Of a stretch of 64,000 nt of DNA, positions 32,980-49,674 are shown piece by piece (the stretch's first letter is position 1; every line of letters begins with the position of its first letter). The position numbers were made by a program, and so were the translations under genes. The stretch is from contig NC_079213.1 in assembly GCF_029633865.1 (NCBI RefSeq), forward strand, positions 87,146,293 through 87,210,292, in the 5' to 3' direction. Under the pieces are notes generated by a model that saw only the letters and a list, made by a program, of their open reading frames with translations, was not told where the DNA came from and did no database searches. Source of the DNA: Lampris incognitus (taxonomy: Eukaryota > Chordata > Actinopteri > Lampriformes > Lampridae).

Positions 32980-33506
32980 TGGGCTGGATTATCCATATAT
33001 GACATCGGGCCAATTTGCTGTGCTGGGGGGGGGGCACCAAATGATTAAGACAACAACCAGACTTTTAAAATCCATCCATCCATTATCCCAACCGCTTATC
33101 CAGCTCTCAGGGTTGCAGGGATGCTAGAGCCTATCCCAGCAGTCATTGGGCAACAGTCAGGGAGACACCCTGTACAGGCCGCCAGTCCATCACAGGGCTG
33201 GCACACACACATTCACAAATGGGGACAGTTTAGTACGGCCGATTCACCTGACCTACATGTCTTTGGACTATGGGAGGAAACCGGAGCACCTGGAGGAAAC
33301 CCACGCAGACATGGGGAGAACATGCACACTCCACACAGAGTTTGTGTAAGTCAGTGTAAGGGCTAGTATGGCAATCATGTCTATCCATGGTGTTGTAAGG
33401 TTTTTCGTTGCATCCTAAATTTTTCTATAGTATGTGAGTTGAGCCTAGGGGGGGCACTTCAAGTGTGGACACTCTAGGGCACCACACTGTGTTAATCCGG
33501 GCCTGT
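32980..33506. mobile_element. hAT-like insert within the Tc1 element
   Basis: Compared with the Tc1 copy at 48.8 kb, sequence between GAGCCTTG and CACCCATGACC is extra. The flanks read TTGGGCGC (32972-32979) and TTGGGCAC (33507-33514), an 8-bp duplication with one mismatch. The ends GGGCTGGATTA and, inverted, CAGGCCCGGATTA form short inverted repeats. These features fit a small hAT element. A family B SINE occupies 33073-33345 inside it. Confidence 0.55.
33073..33345 (-). repeat. tRNA-derived SINE, family B
   Basis: The sequence is inverse oriented. It opens with (ATCC)n tail repeats, continues with ATTATCCCAACCGCTTATCC and CAGGGAGACACCCTG, and ends with GGGGAGAACATGCACACTCC. The tRNA-like head is mostly missing (5' truncated). 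Confidence 0.8.
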
Positions 33507-33863
33507 TTGGGCACCCATGACCCTGTAGCCAATTCACCGGTTACCCTTCCTTGGACCACTTTTGGTAGGTACTGATCACTGCATACCGGGAACAACCCAC
33601 AAGACCTGCCATTTTGGAGATGCTCTGAACCAGTCATCTAGCCATCACAATTAATATCCCTCCCCTTGACAGGTGGCATTGTAACGAGATAATCAATGTA
33701 GTCACTTAACTGTTGGTGGTTTTAATGTTTTTGCTGATCAGTGCATTTTATCCATATATGTCAGGGTGCTACGGTGCTCTTGAACACTATACACATGTTT
33801 GCAATGTTCGTAATCCAGGAATTAAATCTTATTCTACCGTTGCACTCACTTTAAACCATTCTG

Positions 33864-34254
33864 GAGCATCCAGGTAGAGTAACGCTCTATTCCATTGGCT
33901 ACCAACATGGGGATCGTCTCTTAGAATCCCCGTGTTATCTCTGGCTTGGTCGGGCATCCCTACAGTCACAATTGGCCGTGTCTGCGGGTGGGGAGCTGGA
34001 TGTGGGTGTATGTCCTGGTCGCTGCACTAGCACTTCCTCTGGTCGGTCGGGGCACCTGTTTGGAGGCTACGTAACCCCGGCGAAACTCCTCACTGTCAGG
34101 TGGAAAGAAGCAGCTGGCAACCCCACATGTATCAGAGGAATCATGTGGTAGTCTGCAACCCTCCCCAGATCGGCAGATGGGGTGGAGCAGTGACCGGGAA
34201 GACTTGGTAGAGTGGGGTAATTGGCCGGATACAACCGGGGAGAAAATGGGGGGA
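33864..34254 (+). repeat. tRNA-derived SINE, family A, copy 2
   Basis: It has the same body as copy 1 (CTTCCTCTGGTCGGTCGGGG, CACTGTCAGGTGGAAAGAAG) and ends in ACAACCGGGGAGAAAATGGGG. The B box is decayed (CTTAGAATCCC), and about 40 bp around 34063 are missing relative to the others. Confidence 0.85.
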
Positions 34255-34924
34255 AAATTTCATTCTGGTTAAGACCCTCAGCTAAATGAGACTGAAGAGT
34301 AAACATGAACAAATAATGGCAGCCCTCTGCAGTCATCAGATGTGGAAGTGGCCAGAGATGGACTTGGAGATCTACATATTGAGTACAATGATGCTCAACA
34401 ACTGGATCTGTTCCCCGGCACACAAACTGAGAGGCGTCAGTCAGAGAGGACACCCTGAGGTCATCATCTACATGTTACGATCCTCAAACAGCCATAAAAC
34501 TGTCTTTCAGATCAAAAAGAAGCAGGAGCCAAGAGCAACGTTTAAAGGAGATAATATGGCTCGTGTGACCTCCAGTTAGCTGAGAAAGATTTATCCAGCC
34601 TGCTATCTGCCTTCCTCCGTTTCTCAGAAGCAGAGAGGGATTCATTAGGAAACCAAATGAAATTGGAATAAACATATTTGCTTCCGTTTTGCATCCATGA
34701 TTAGAGCAAATACTACTTTTATCCCAAGGACCTAGTATTCACAGAAGTGATTGGAGCTTGTGGTTGTATTGTGTGTATTTGTACATGTGTGTTGTATCAC
34801 AGCTTTAATGTTCAACATCTGGTAACAGTGAAGTCAAAATCATTCCTGGGTGGTCTTATTAGGCACAGGCTCGTGGCTTTCTGAAACGTTTCATCTTAAA
34901 TTAGCAAAGTGAAGCTGTTGCATG

Positions 34925-35016
<92 letters not shown>

Positions 35017-35628
35017 GGGATGTCATCTTTAAATAGCCTATAGGAGGTAGATGTGGTGCAGTGGCTACATATCACTCACCTCCACTGTTCAGTTTAATGG
35101 CGCCTTGAGGTAACCCACATTTCTGCCAGAGGTCTATTCTACATAATAGTTTCTGATTACCATGCATTTTTTCTATGATGGGGCACTGCCTGTTTCATGC
35201 CAAAAGTAACGACCCCCTGTCTGCGTTTAAACAATAGGAACAGTACACTCATGTTCAGCAGCAACACCAAGATGCTCTCAAGAGCTAGGGTACAAAACAA
35301 CCCCATGAAAAACCTTCTGACTGACCAGTGTCCCCAATAACAAGAAGTTCTTTTATCAAACGTCTCCTGACCATCGAGTTACAGCTCTTCATTGTGAATG
35401 GAGGGCTGTCTATGATGCACTCTTTCTCACAGAGTATGCTGAGTTCACTCTTAGGTTGAAAGGACATGTGAAAAATAACAGGCATTTCCAGAGGGCATGT
35501 AACCCTCAACCACTGGAGCAACTCAGAGGCCAAACACAGGAGACTGAGCATCTGTGATGGTGAACCAGAGTGAAGATGTAAAGGATGTCCCTTTACCTCC
35601 CCTATAATATTGCAAAGGTTAAGAACAG
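34255..35628. other. no gene seen; (TG)n at 34927-35015
   Basis: Intergenic DNA. The microsatellite ends in CG dinucleotides (35007-35015). No coding evidence. Confidence 0.45.
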
Positions 35629-36360
35629 GTGGGTGTCTGGGTAGTGTAGTGGTCTATTCCATTGCCTGCCAACATGGGGATCGCTGGTTCGAATCATCAT
35701 GTAACCTCTGGCTTGGTCGGGCGTCCCTACAGACACAATTGGCCATGTCTGTGGGTGAGAAGCTGAATGTGGGTATGTGTTCTGGTCGCTGCACTAGCAC
35801 CTCCTCTGGTCGGTCGGTCGGGGCGCCTGTTCGGGAGGGGGGACTGGGGAGAACGGCATGATCCTGACATGCGCTATGTCGGCCTGGTGAAACTCCTCAC
35901 TGTCAGGTGAAAAAAAGCAGCTGGCGTCTTCATCGGAGGAGGCATGTGGTAGTCTGCAGCCCTCCCCGGATTGGCAGAGGGGGTGGAGCAGCGACCAGGA
36001 TGGCTTGGAAGAGTAGGATAATTGGCCGGGTGCAATTTTTTTTGATATACTTTATTAATCCTCGTGGGGAAATTATGCTCTGCATTTAACCCCTCCTAGC
36101 TGTGTAGCTAGGAGCAGTGGGCAGCCGTCATGCAGCACCCAGGGTCCAACTCCAGTTCGTCTTGCCATGCACAGACAGGAGTATTAAAACTAACATGCAT
36201 GTCTTTTTTGGTGAGAACATGCAAATTCCACACAGAGGATGACCTGGGATGACCCCCGAGGTTGGACAACCTGGGGGTTTGAACTTAGGACCTTCTAGTT
36301 GTGAGGTGACAGCACTAACCACTGCACCACCAATTTGGGAGAAAAAAAAAGGGGGGGGGG
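35629..36360 (+). repeat. tRNA-derived SINE, family A, copy 3, interrupted
   Basis: This copy has the best-preserved promoter: A box TAGTGTAGTGG (near 35642) and B box GGTTCGAATC (35686-35695). The body runs to 36033, is broken by a family B SINE, and the last part (GGGAGAAAAAAAAAGGGGGG) resumes at about 36336. Confidence 0.85.
36034..36333 (-). repeat. tRNA-derived SINE, family B, inserted in family A
   Basis: CAATTT flanks both sides (about 36031-36036 and 36332-36337), a short target duplication. On the minus strand the copy runs from a tRNA-like head (GGTGCAGTGGTTAGTGC; B-box equivalent decayed) through GGAATTTGCATGTTCTCACC. Its LINE-like tail contains GAGGATTAATAAAGTATATC before poly(A). 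The tail differs from the (GGAT)n-tailed copies, so this is a subfamily. Confidence 0.75.
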
Positions 36361-37480
36361 AGAAGAACATGCAGCCATCTGCCCTTACTCTCTTGGAAAT
36401 GGTTTACCATTACAGCCGGTGAATTCTGTGATGCAGTTGATTTTGGTCAGCTGATCCATTATTGCCCCATTATAGTCTTTATGGAGGGGAGGTCCAACAC
36501 CTCACCTTGGATTGACCCTGTCACCATGCGGCTCAATAGTTATCATGTGGGCTGGAACAGTCAACACCACTGTAAATAAATCGAGTTTTCCTCCAAAATC
36601 AATTATCCACTGTCTGGAAAAATGTGGACAGCTCGTCTGAGAAAATTATTTAGGGTGCAACATTTCAAAGGCTAGAAGGAAATGTAAGCCCTGGCAAAGT
36701 GACTTTTATTGACTTAAACCTTTACATTTTAGAGATGTTGAATAACAGACTTCAGGTAAAATTTTATTTTCTCTTATTTGGATAAATAAAAGCCTTTGCT
36801 GAAAGGCTTTTTCATTTATTACAATTTTATTTATAATTTGAACCTTGTCAGAAACAACCCTTCATGACTTGGTTTTCATATAAACAATAGTAATTTATAA
36901 TTTATGCAATCTCTGCCTGTGAAACACACCACTGGCTCGAAAAGACAGATATATTTTGAACCATGTATAAATATCATATACAGCTGTAGAGATCAGTATT
37001 GCTTTAGTGTTTGATGAAGAAATCACAAAGTCACTTTTAAGACTGACAGAAAACAAACCAATTGGTCCAGGTCGTCATGGAGGCTCTTGACCTTTCCCAG
37101 TTAAACTAATGATTGCTATAAAGTGAGGAGGATATGCTGTCGGCACGTGTCCCTTGTTCTGCAGATAGTCAGGGTATTGCCAGAAGGCAAAGTGATGACT
37201 GGATCCATTGTATATTCGTTCAAGTGGTCCTCCGATCGATCCACAGCGGGAGAGCCACAGGAGTTCTACCATGTGGTGTCGTGTCAGTACATTATGGCCT
37301 GTCAGGCCACTGACTGAGATTACCCGATATAAATCTACCTATCTAGCCATCCGCCTACCAATCCAGGACTCTATCTGCCATTCTATCTTTTGTCCAGCTA
37401 AATTCTGAGCAGTCCAACTGGGCCGTTGGAATGAGATAGTTCACTTCTAAGTAACATGTTGTCATCTTTTTTCTTTTTTT
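36361..37480. other. no gene seen
   Basis: AT-rich intergenic sequence. No feature I can support. Confidence 0.4.
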
Positions 37481-37914
37481 GGACCCCCCCCTTTTTCTCC
37501 CCAATTGTATCCGGTCAATTACCCCTCTCTTCTGAGCCTTCCAGGTTGCTGCTCCACCCCCTCTGCCGATCCGGGTAGGGCTGCAGACTACCACATGTCT
37601 CCTCCGATACACGTGGAGTCGCCAGCCGCTTCTTTTCACCTGACAGTGAGGAGTTTCGCCAGGGAGACGTAGCGTGTGGGAGGATCACGCTATTCCCCCC
37701 AATTCCTCCTCCCCCCCAAACAGGCGCCTTGACCAACCAGAGGAGGCACTAGTGCAGCGACCAGGACACATACCCACATCTGGATTCCCACCCACAGACT
37801 CGGCCAGTTGTGTCCGTAGGGATTCTCGACCAAGCCGGAGGTAACACGGGGATTCGAACTGGTGATCCCCGTGTTGGTAGGCAACGGAATAGACCGCCAC
37901 GCCACCCGGACACT
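37481..37914 (-). repeat. tRNA-derived SINE, family A, copy 4
   Basis: Inverse orientation. The tail complement CCCCCCCCTTTTTCTCCCC lies at the left, and the tRNA-like head with GGTTCGAA-type B box is complementary to GATTCGAACTGG at 37852-37863. It is nearly full length and the least diverged of the five copies by eye. Confidence 0.88.
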
Positions 37915-37932
37915 CTTAACATGTTTTAGCTG

Positions 37933-37936
<4 letters not shown>

Positions 37937-38023
<87 letters not shown>
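37937..38023. repeat. (TG)n microsatellite
   Basis: About 43 TG units, close to the SINE head. Confidence 0.98.
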
Positions 38024-40190
<2,167 letters not shown>

Positions 40191-40192
40191 AG

Positions 40193-40268
40193 CCATCCAT
40201 TATCTGAACTGCTTTTGAGCAGTCAATGGGCGGCAGGCAGGGAGACACCCTGAACAGGCCATCACACA

Positions 40269-40347
<79 letters not shown>

Positions 40348-40512
40348 ACAATTTAGTATGGCCGATTCACCTGACCTACATGTCTTTGGACCGTGGGAGG
40401 AAACCGGAGCACCTGGAGGAAACCCAAACAGACACGGGGAGAACATGCAAACTCCACACAGAGGACAACCCACGATGACCCCCAAGGATGGACTACCCCG
40501 GGATTTGAACCC
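40193..40512 (-). repeat. tRNA-derived SINE, family B, with expanded (CA)n
   Basis: Inverse orientation. The CAGGGAGACACCCTGAACAGG body is followed by CA repeats (40270-40344) where the family has a short CACACACA, then GGGGAGAACATGCAAACTCC and the head with a GATTTGAACCC B-box complement. Microsatellite growth inside the SINE is direct evidence that it seeded the repeat. Confidence 0.85.
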
Positions 40513-43640
<3,128 letters not shown>

Positions 43641-43911
43641 GAGTATGTCAGTTTCTTTGCATCTGGTAGCAAATGCAGGTGCAGAGGGTAGAACAGTTTA
43701 AAAACTGATGGGATGGCTTTATACAGTGAGGCAACATTAAACAAATATCGTCTCACAGGAGTTTAGATGGAGATAAGGGATACAAGGTGACCCTGGACTA
43801 TCTGGTTAATTTACAAGAAAACGTCTAGCTTTATTGTAGTAAACTCACCCTGTTTTGTTCACATACCAACCTGAGACAAAATGTGTCACAGCACCTGCTA
43901 TTGTAGCGAAT

Positions 43912-44059
43912 TCGAGGGGGCCACGCAACCACAGAAACTACCGCAGCCAGGAAGTGAGCCCGTATTGCCCGCACCGCAGGAGACATTGCTAACCGCTCGA
44001 CTAAAGGATCAGATTCGCCAGTGAGCGGCCTGCATGTCTAATTATCCATGCGCGTTACA
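43912..44059 (-). mobile_element. solo LTR of the TRIM-like family
   Basis: On the minus strand it starts TGTAACGCGCATGGATAA and ends CGAATTCGCTACA, 148 bp, collinear with the 3' LTR at 22958-23114 including the tRNA-like module (TTTAGTCGAGCGGTTAGC is shared exactly). No interior, primer site or polypurine tract is attached, so it is a solo LTR left by recombination. Confidence 0.8.
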
Positions 44060-44179
44060 CAATGTTAAAAGGTAGCAGATGTCCGAGTTGAAATTAACCA
44101 GTTCTCTATCAGTGAGCAATGTCATATTTATCAAACAGCTAGGGTGACAATAGCTATTAAAAAGCCATTTCTGGTGTGG

Positions 44180-44950
44180 GAAGATGGCGGTGCAAACTCA
44201 CATTTGTAGAGGCTTCACCCAGTACTGATTATGCAGTGTCTTTGTCCATGTCTACGTTTGTGTCTACGTTTGTGTCATCGTGTGAAGTTTTCAGTTTGAT
44301 CTTTGAATTTTATTTTATTTTTTTCATTTAACGGCTAGGAGAGCTGGTGTTAGATCAGCTGAGAGAGCTTGGTCTGCTGCACCTTGTGGGCCCAGGGACC
44401 ACTGCCCCTACTTGGAGCTGTGTCCGAGAGGAAACACTGAGGCGGTCTGGCGGTGGCCTCGCCTAGCATCGACTGTGCAGTGTTTTTGTCTGTGTCTGCA
44501 TTTGTGTCATCCTGTGGCGTGCGGGGAGGTGTGTCGAAGGTGTCTGGCTGGAGAGGTAGCATTGGATTGGCTGAGGGAGCCTGGTCTGATGCATCCGGTG
44601 GGCCCAAGGACCACAGTCCTGCCTGGAGCTGTGCCTGAAGAGGAAGTACCAAGGGTGGTTTGACAGGACGCGGAAGCGGGGCAGGCTAAGCTAACTGCTA
44701 GCCCATGCAGACTGGCAGTTCCAGCAGTCATCCTGGCTGGCTTTCGTTCTCTTGACAGTGACATTTTTGGACCATGTTGTATTGAATGTACTGTGTTATT
44801 ACGTGTTTTTTCCCCTTTGTTCTGTTTTTGTACGTTCTTGGTGGTGTCGTTTTTGGAAATTTTGGATATGTGTTTTTACCTTTTGTGTTGCACTGCTGTG
44901 GGCTGAGTGAAATGAAATTTCGTTTTTTTGTGTACACAAGTACATGTTAG
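44180..44950 (+). repeat. dispersed repeat with imperfect tandem duplication
   Basis: It begins GGGAAGATGGCGGTGCAAAC. Two copies of a roughly 243-bp unit follow, starting near 44233 and 44478. Shared pieces include GCAGTGT, TTTGTGTCATC, GAGCCTGGTCTG / GAGCTTGGTCTG and GGAGCTGTG. The end AATGAAATTTCGTTTTTTTG resembles a LINE or SINE 3' end. It could be the 5' or 3' region of a non-LTR element; the assignment is open. Confidence 0.45.
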
Positions 44951-46905
44951 AAATAACAATAGCATTTTCCTGATTTCTGAACTATGATTCAGGCTCAAAA
45001 GATATTAGACAACAGTAGGATGAAGACTGGATGATCTCTCCAGACTTTACAATAGTGCAGAAAAAACATAATAGAATAACATTTTCAGTAAAGTACAAAT
45101 TATTTACAGGAGGATTTGAATGGCTGCTCATGTTGTGCAGTGAGTGATCTGAAATGCTCTTTCTGCAGATGGCGGAGCCAGAAAATGGCCACCAATGCCA
45201 GAGTAGGACTCCAGTTATGGATCTTCTCTGTTTAATTTCACTGCTGAGTACAAGATTACAATACATAGACCTGCAAAACAATACTCCAGGCTAATTTCAG
45301 TTAGTATAGAAGAGGGCTGCAAGGAGTGTTGTGCAGCCTCAGATGTGCCACTTTATCAACAGAAAGATATGCAGGACATCGCATGAAATGGGAAACAGAA
45401 CAATCAAGAGGTGAGGCGTATCAGTCATGAGCCCCGAGCGCCCCCCCCCCCCCACACACACACAGGCCTCTGGGTAACTTTGTACCTACAATTCTGTGGG
45501 TGATAGGATTGCAGTAAAATAAGGATAGAAAAACAGAAAATAGGCGAGAAAGAGAGCAGGACTACAAATGGTCGGAAACGATCATACAGACACACAGACA
45601 GACAGATACACACACACATACTCATCACAAATGCAAAAACTAAACAAACAAACCATATAAATGGACAGATCACTAGGCCGGTAGAGAGATGAGCAGAGCC
45701 GGTAGAAGTCTAGGGCTGAGATATAACCCAACACACGCATGCACAGACAGACGAATACCACACACCATCCCACAAGATGACGTCAATATTAGACAACTTT
45801 GCTCGTAATCTAAAAGTTCACTTAACCTGTGGCTATCAACGACCTGACCTGGCTCTCCAGGCCGTGGCTCCCTCTGGCTTGTTTTAAATAGAAATGGGTC
45901 TTTGCGTCAACTCTCCAATGCCAAATTGGGAGAAGAGCCCTTCTCCGAGGCTTCAAATTAGGAAACACGGTAACGGGCTCGAAATGTTACATCAGCTGTA
46001 CTGTCTGATGCAGTCTGCCATGTCCCTTTGCACCACTAGGGAGACCCTGTTGTCCCTCTGTCATTTACACTGTTACAATATATGTCAACCTAAAGTCCAT
46101 GTACCACGCATATCTCTGATCGCCAATATATTCTCTTCCATCATTTTAGGGTCTTATACATATTTTTGACTTTGATATACCTTTTTTAGCAACTCTAGGT
46201 GGAAGATTTGATCATTTGGCTACCAGCAGGTTCCGTGCCACTGGAGCAGATAGGGTTAATTATCTTTCTTAAGGATTCCTTGACATGTAAGGTGATGCAG
46301 GCATCAGACTTGGGCCCTCCAGTTTAGTGATAACCTCACTTAGTGCTGGGCCATCCATTTGGCAGACTGTCTTACCATCTCTCATGTTGCATTTGCCCAA
46401 TGTCATGTTCGAATAAGAGCATCAGCTCAAGTCTGAAAGTTGTCTCTGCACCAGTGTAGCTAAGACTGAGTCCTGGAGAAGAGGGTCTCCAGTCTTGACT
46501 TTGATCAGGAATTTTAATGTCAGGGTAGCAGCCAAACGTCTGGAAAGCTAGGATAGAGTGGAGGAGTAGCCGCTCAGCCAAGCCTGCCATCATAAAAACA
46601 ACAAAGGTTTCCATAATGATTATGTCTGCCTGTGAAAAAGATACGCAGTCATCAAACATCACGAAAACAACTGTGTTTACCTGAGCTGAAGGTAAATCTC
46701 TGCTAATTACTGTGATCCTGCAAACAAAAACTCTAAATCAAGGATCAAGGTTTGGGATTTCATTCCCTCTGTGCAGCACATGTACAAGAAATATAAAAAA
46801 TATATGCCCTCATTTTCTACAAGGCCCATCCCATAACATTTATTTTATAATCAAGATCTACCAGAAGTAGTATCTGAGTGGAGCATGAGGCATTGCATTA
46901 CACCA
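44951..46905. other. no gene seen
   Basis: No coding, RNA or mobile feature is supported. There is a C-homopolymer at 45440-45453 with a short CA tract. Confidence 0.4.
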
Positions 46906-47470
46906 GTGTTTCCCAACTTTTTTTGGGCCAGCACCCTCCTATCCATTAATCAAGTCCCTTCCGTACACCATCAATCAAAATGTAGGCCAATTGTCTTCCC
47001 TGAAAATTAATATTGATTATTGTTCTGTATTATATTATCAAAAAAGCATGTCATTGAATGCCAAATAACAGATTTGATTTAACTGGACAGCTGGAATATC
47101 CTTCTCTTTAGTTTCCCGGGGAGCAAAAAAGCCATGTGAATAGAAATTACATCTATGAGCCTTAAACAAATGCAATGGTTAGAAATTTGACATTCAAACT
47201 TTAATTGTAGGCATCATTAATGATCACAAAGAGCAGCCAATCAGAAATCGATAACTTTGTGCTGGTGTGAAACAAGAAGCATTCTTATTAATTTTTCCAA
47301 CAGAAAACAAGAGCAGCATACCAAGGAAATGGTCGGAGGCTACTGGAAAAAAAAGCAGAAGGATATGTAGGCTACCCTATGTTATGGACCTATTTATCTT
47401 AACATTAGAAGGAAATAAGGTAAATTGCCACGGCTTCCATCAAAAAGACATGAGGGTCTTATGAGACATA

Positions 47471-49144
47471 CACCTATCAGCCAAAACATTATAACCAACT
47501 GCCTAATATGGTGTAGGTCCTCCTTGTGTCACCAAAACAACTCTGACCAATCAAGGCATGGAGTGCACAAGACCTCTGAATGTGTTCTCCGGTATCTGGC
47601 ACCACGACATTAGCAGCAGATCCTTTAAGTCCTGTAGGTTGTGAGGTGGGACCTCCATGGATTGGAATTGTTTTCCAACACATCCCACAGATACTCGATC
47701 GGATTGAGGTCTGGGGAATTTGGAGGCCAAGGCAACACCTTGAACTCTTTGTCATGATTCTTAAACCATTCCTGAGTAATTTTTGTAGCGTGACAGGGCG
47801 CATTATCCTGCTGAAAGAGGCCACTGCCATCAGGGAATAGCGTTGCCATCAAGGGGTGTACCTGGTCTGCAACAATGTTTAGGTAGGTGCTACATGTCAA
47901 AGTAACTTCCACATGAACGCCAGGACCCAAAGCTTCCCAGCAGAACATTACCCAGAGCATCATACTGGCGCTGCTGGCTTGCCTTCTTCCCATAGTGCAT
48001 CCTGGTGCCATGTCTTCCCCAGGTAAATGACGCACACGTACCTGGCCATCCATGATGTAAAAGGAAACAGACAAGGCCACCTTCTTCCATTGCTCCATGG
48101 TTCAGTCCCTTTTTTTTTGGATTCCCCCCCCCCCCTTTCTCTCCTCAATTTTACTTGGCCAACTACGCCACTCTTCCGAGCTTTCCTGGTCACTGCTTCA
48201 CCCCCTCTGCAGATCTGGGGAGGGCTGCAGACTACCAAATGCCTCCTGTGACACATGTGGAGTCGCCAGCCGCTTCTTTTCACCTGACAGTGAGGAGTTT
48301 TGCCAGGGGGACATAGCACATGGGAGGCTCATGCTATCCCCCCCAGTTCCCCCTCCTCCCCCAAACAGGTGCCCCGACCGACCAGAGGAGGTGCTAGTGC
48401 AGTGACTAGGACACATACCCACACCCGGCTTCCCACCTGCAGAAACGGCCAATTGTGTTTGTAGGGAAACCGGACCAAGCCAGAAGTAACACGGGGATTT
48501 GAACCGGTGAGCCCCATGTTGGTAGGCAACGGAATAGACCACCATACCACCCGGATGCTCTCAAGGTCCAGTTCTGACACTCAGGTGCCCATTGTAGATG
48601 CTTTGGATGGTTGACAGGGATCAGCACGCACACTCTGACTGGCCTGCAGCTACACAGCCCCATACACAGCAAGCTGCGATGCACCGTGCATTCTGACACC
48701 TGTCTACCATAGCCAGCATTAACTTTTTCAGCAATTTGAGCTACAGTAACTCTTCTGTGGGATTGGACCAGACGGGCTACCCTTTGCTCCCCACGCACAT
48801 CAGTGAGCCTTGTACACCCATGACCCTGTCGCCAGTTCACCGGTTGTCCCTCTTTGGACCACTTTTGGTAGGTAGTGACCACTGCATATTGGGAACACCC
48901 CAGAAGACCTGCCATTTTGGAGATGCTCTGACTCAGTCGTCTAGCCATCACAATTTGGCCCATGTCAAAGTCACACAGATCCTTCCGCTTGCCCATTTTT
49001 CCTACTTCTAACATGTCAACTGCAAGCACTGACTGTTCACTTGCTGCCTAATATATCCCACCCCTTGACAGGTGTCATTGTAACGAGATAATCAATGTTA
49101 TTCACTAAACCTGTCAGTGGTTTTAATGTTTTGGCTGATTGGTG
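47471..49144 (-). mobile_element. Tc1-like DNA transposon, inactive
   Basis: TA flanks both ends (47469-47470, 49145-49146). The termini CACCTATCAGCCAAAAC and CACCAATCAGCCAAAAC (inverted) match over about 27 bp with two differences. The minus-strand transposase has the N-terminal helix-turn-helix region ([28 protein letters not shown]) and, after a SINE at 48107-48564, the catalytic part with DNAPCH (second Asp) and PPNSPDLNPIE (Glu). The first catalytic Asp region (DESRF expected) is replaced by VSFYIMDG. A frameshift follows WDVLEN. The transposase is dead for three independent reasons. Confidence 0.88.
48107..48564 (-). repeat. tRNA-derived SINE, family A, copy 5, in Tc1 transposase
   Basis: Flanking duplicates GGTTCAGT (48099-48106) and GGTCCAGT (48565-48572) mark insertion into the coding part of the Tc1 transposase. 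Inverse orientation, full length, with head complement GATTTGAACCGG at 48496-48507 and A-rich tail TTTTTTTTGGATT on the left. Confidence 0.88.
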
Positions 49145-49622
49145 TATTAGCCTCACATCCTTGAGATGTGAGGGTTTCATGGCCTCATTTGAAAACACTT
49201 GTTCACACAATAAACAAACTGGAAGCTGGGCATTGGTGGGAGAAGGTACAAATCCATAGCTAAGGTATTCAATAGCACACTGGCGACATTTTTTCTTGTT
49301 CTGTGCCATTTTGTTGATATTTTGATATGATACAAAGGCCCCTCTTGAACACCTCAGCGCCTCCCTTTCAAAAATATTGCTACCAGTGCCCCCCAATGTT
49401 CTCTGAATACCCCCCTTGAGAGACGCTACGAAGTATGTGTCTGCAAGCTTGGCCAAAAGAAATGCTCTGTCCAGACTGCTGGAGGTGTGTGACCTGGCTT
49501 TATGAGGTGGGAAAGGGTTGTGACCCCAAGATCTCCCACCTTGCTGAATTGACACCGCTCACCTGTCATCGTTTAGTACACTAACCCGGTCAACCGCCAA
49601 GCCCACCTGCTAGCACTCTACA

Positions 49623-49624
<2 letters not shown>

Positions 49625-49667
<43 letters not shown>

Positions 49668-49671
49668 CACA
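49625..49671. repeat. (CA)n microsatellite
   Basis: About 23 CA units with one GC interruption. Confidence 0.95.
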
Positions 49672-49674
49672 GTC

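Larger units (their letters stand above)
32404..33744 (-). mobile_element. Tc1-like transposon, internally deleted, with insertions
   Basis: The left terminus CCAATCAGCCAAAACATTAA follows a TA (32402-32403). The right terminus near 33715-33744 is its inverse (TTAATGTTTTTGCTGATCAG). The interior matches the Tc1 element at 47471-49144, but the part encoding the transposase C-terminus, including the DNAPCH and PNSPDLNPIE motifs, is missing next to the left end. The remaining transposase sequence ([10 protein letters not shown] near 32880) is frameshifted. A 527-bp insert with its own ends and a SINE lies at 32980-33506. It is non-autonomous. Confidence 0.8.
46914..49400 (-). mobile_element. hAT (Charlie-type) transposon relic, internally deleted
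   Basis: The 3' terminus CAGTGTTTCCCAAC lies at 46914. On the minus strand a transposase N-terminus starts at 49309 (MAQNKKKCRQC), with YGFVPS and a BED-type zinc-finger part (CLLCEQVFSNEAMKPSHL). It is cut at 49147 by a Tc1 insertion. Beyond the Tc1 element (47468 downwards) no catalytic core can be read, so most of the transposase was already lost. The 5' terminus was not found with confidence; GAACATTGGGGGGCACTGG near 49390-49410 is in its untranslated leader. Confidence 0.6.
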
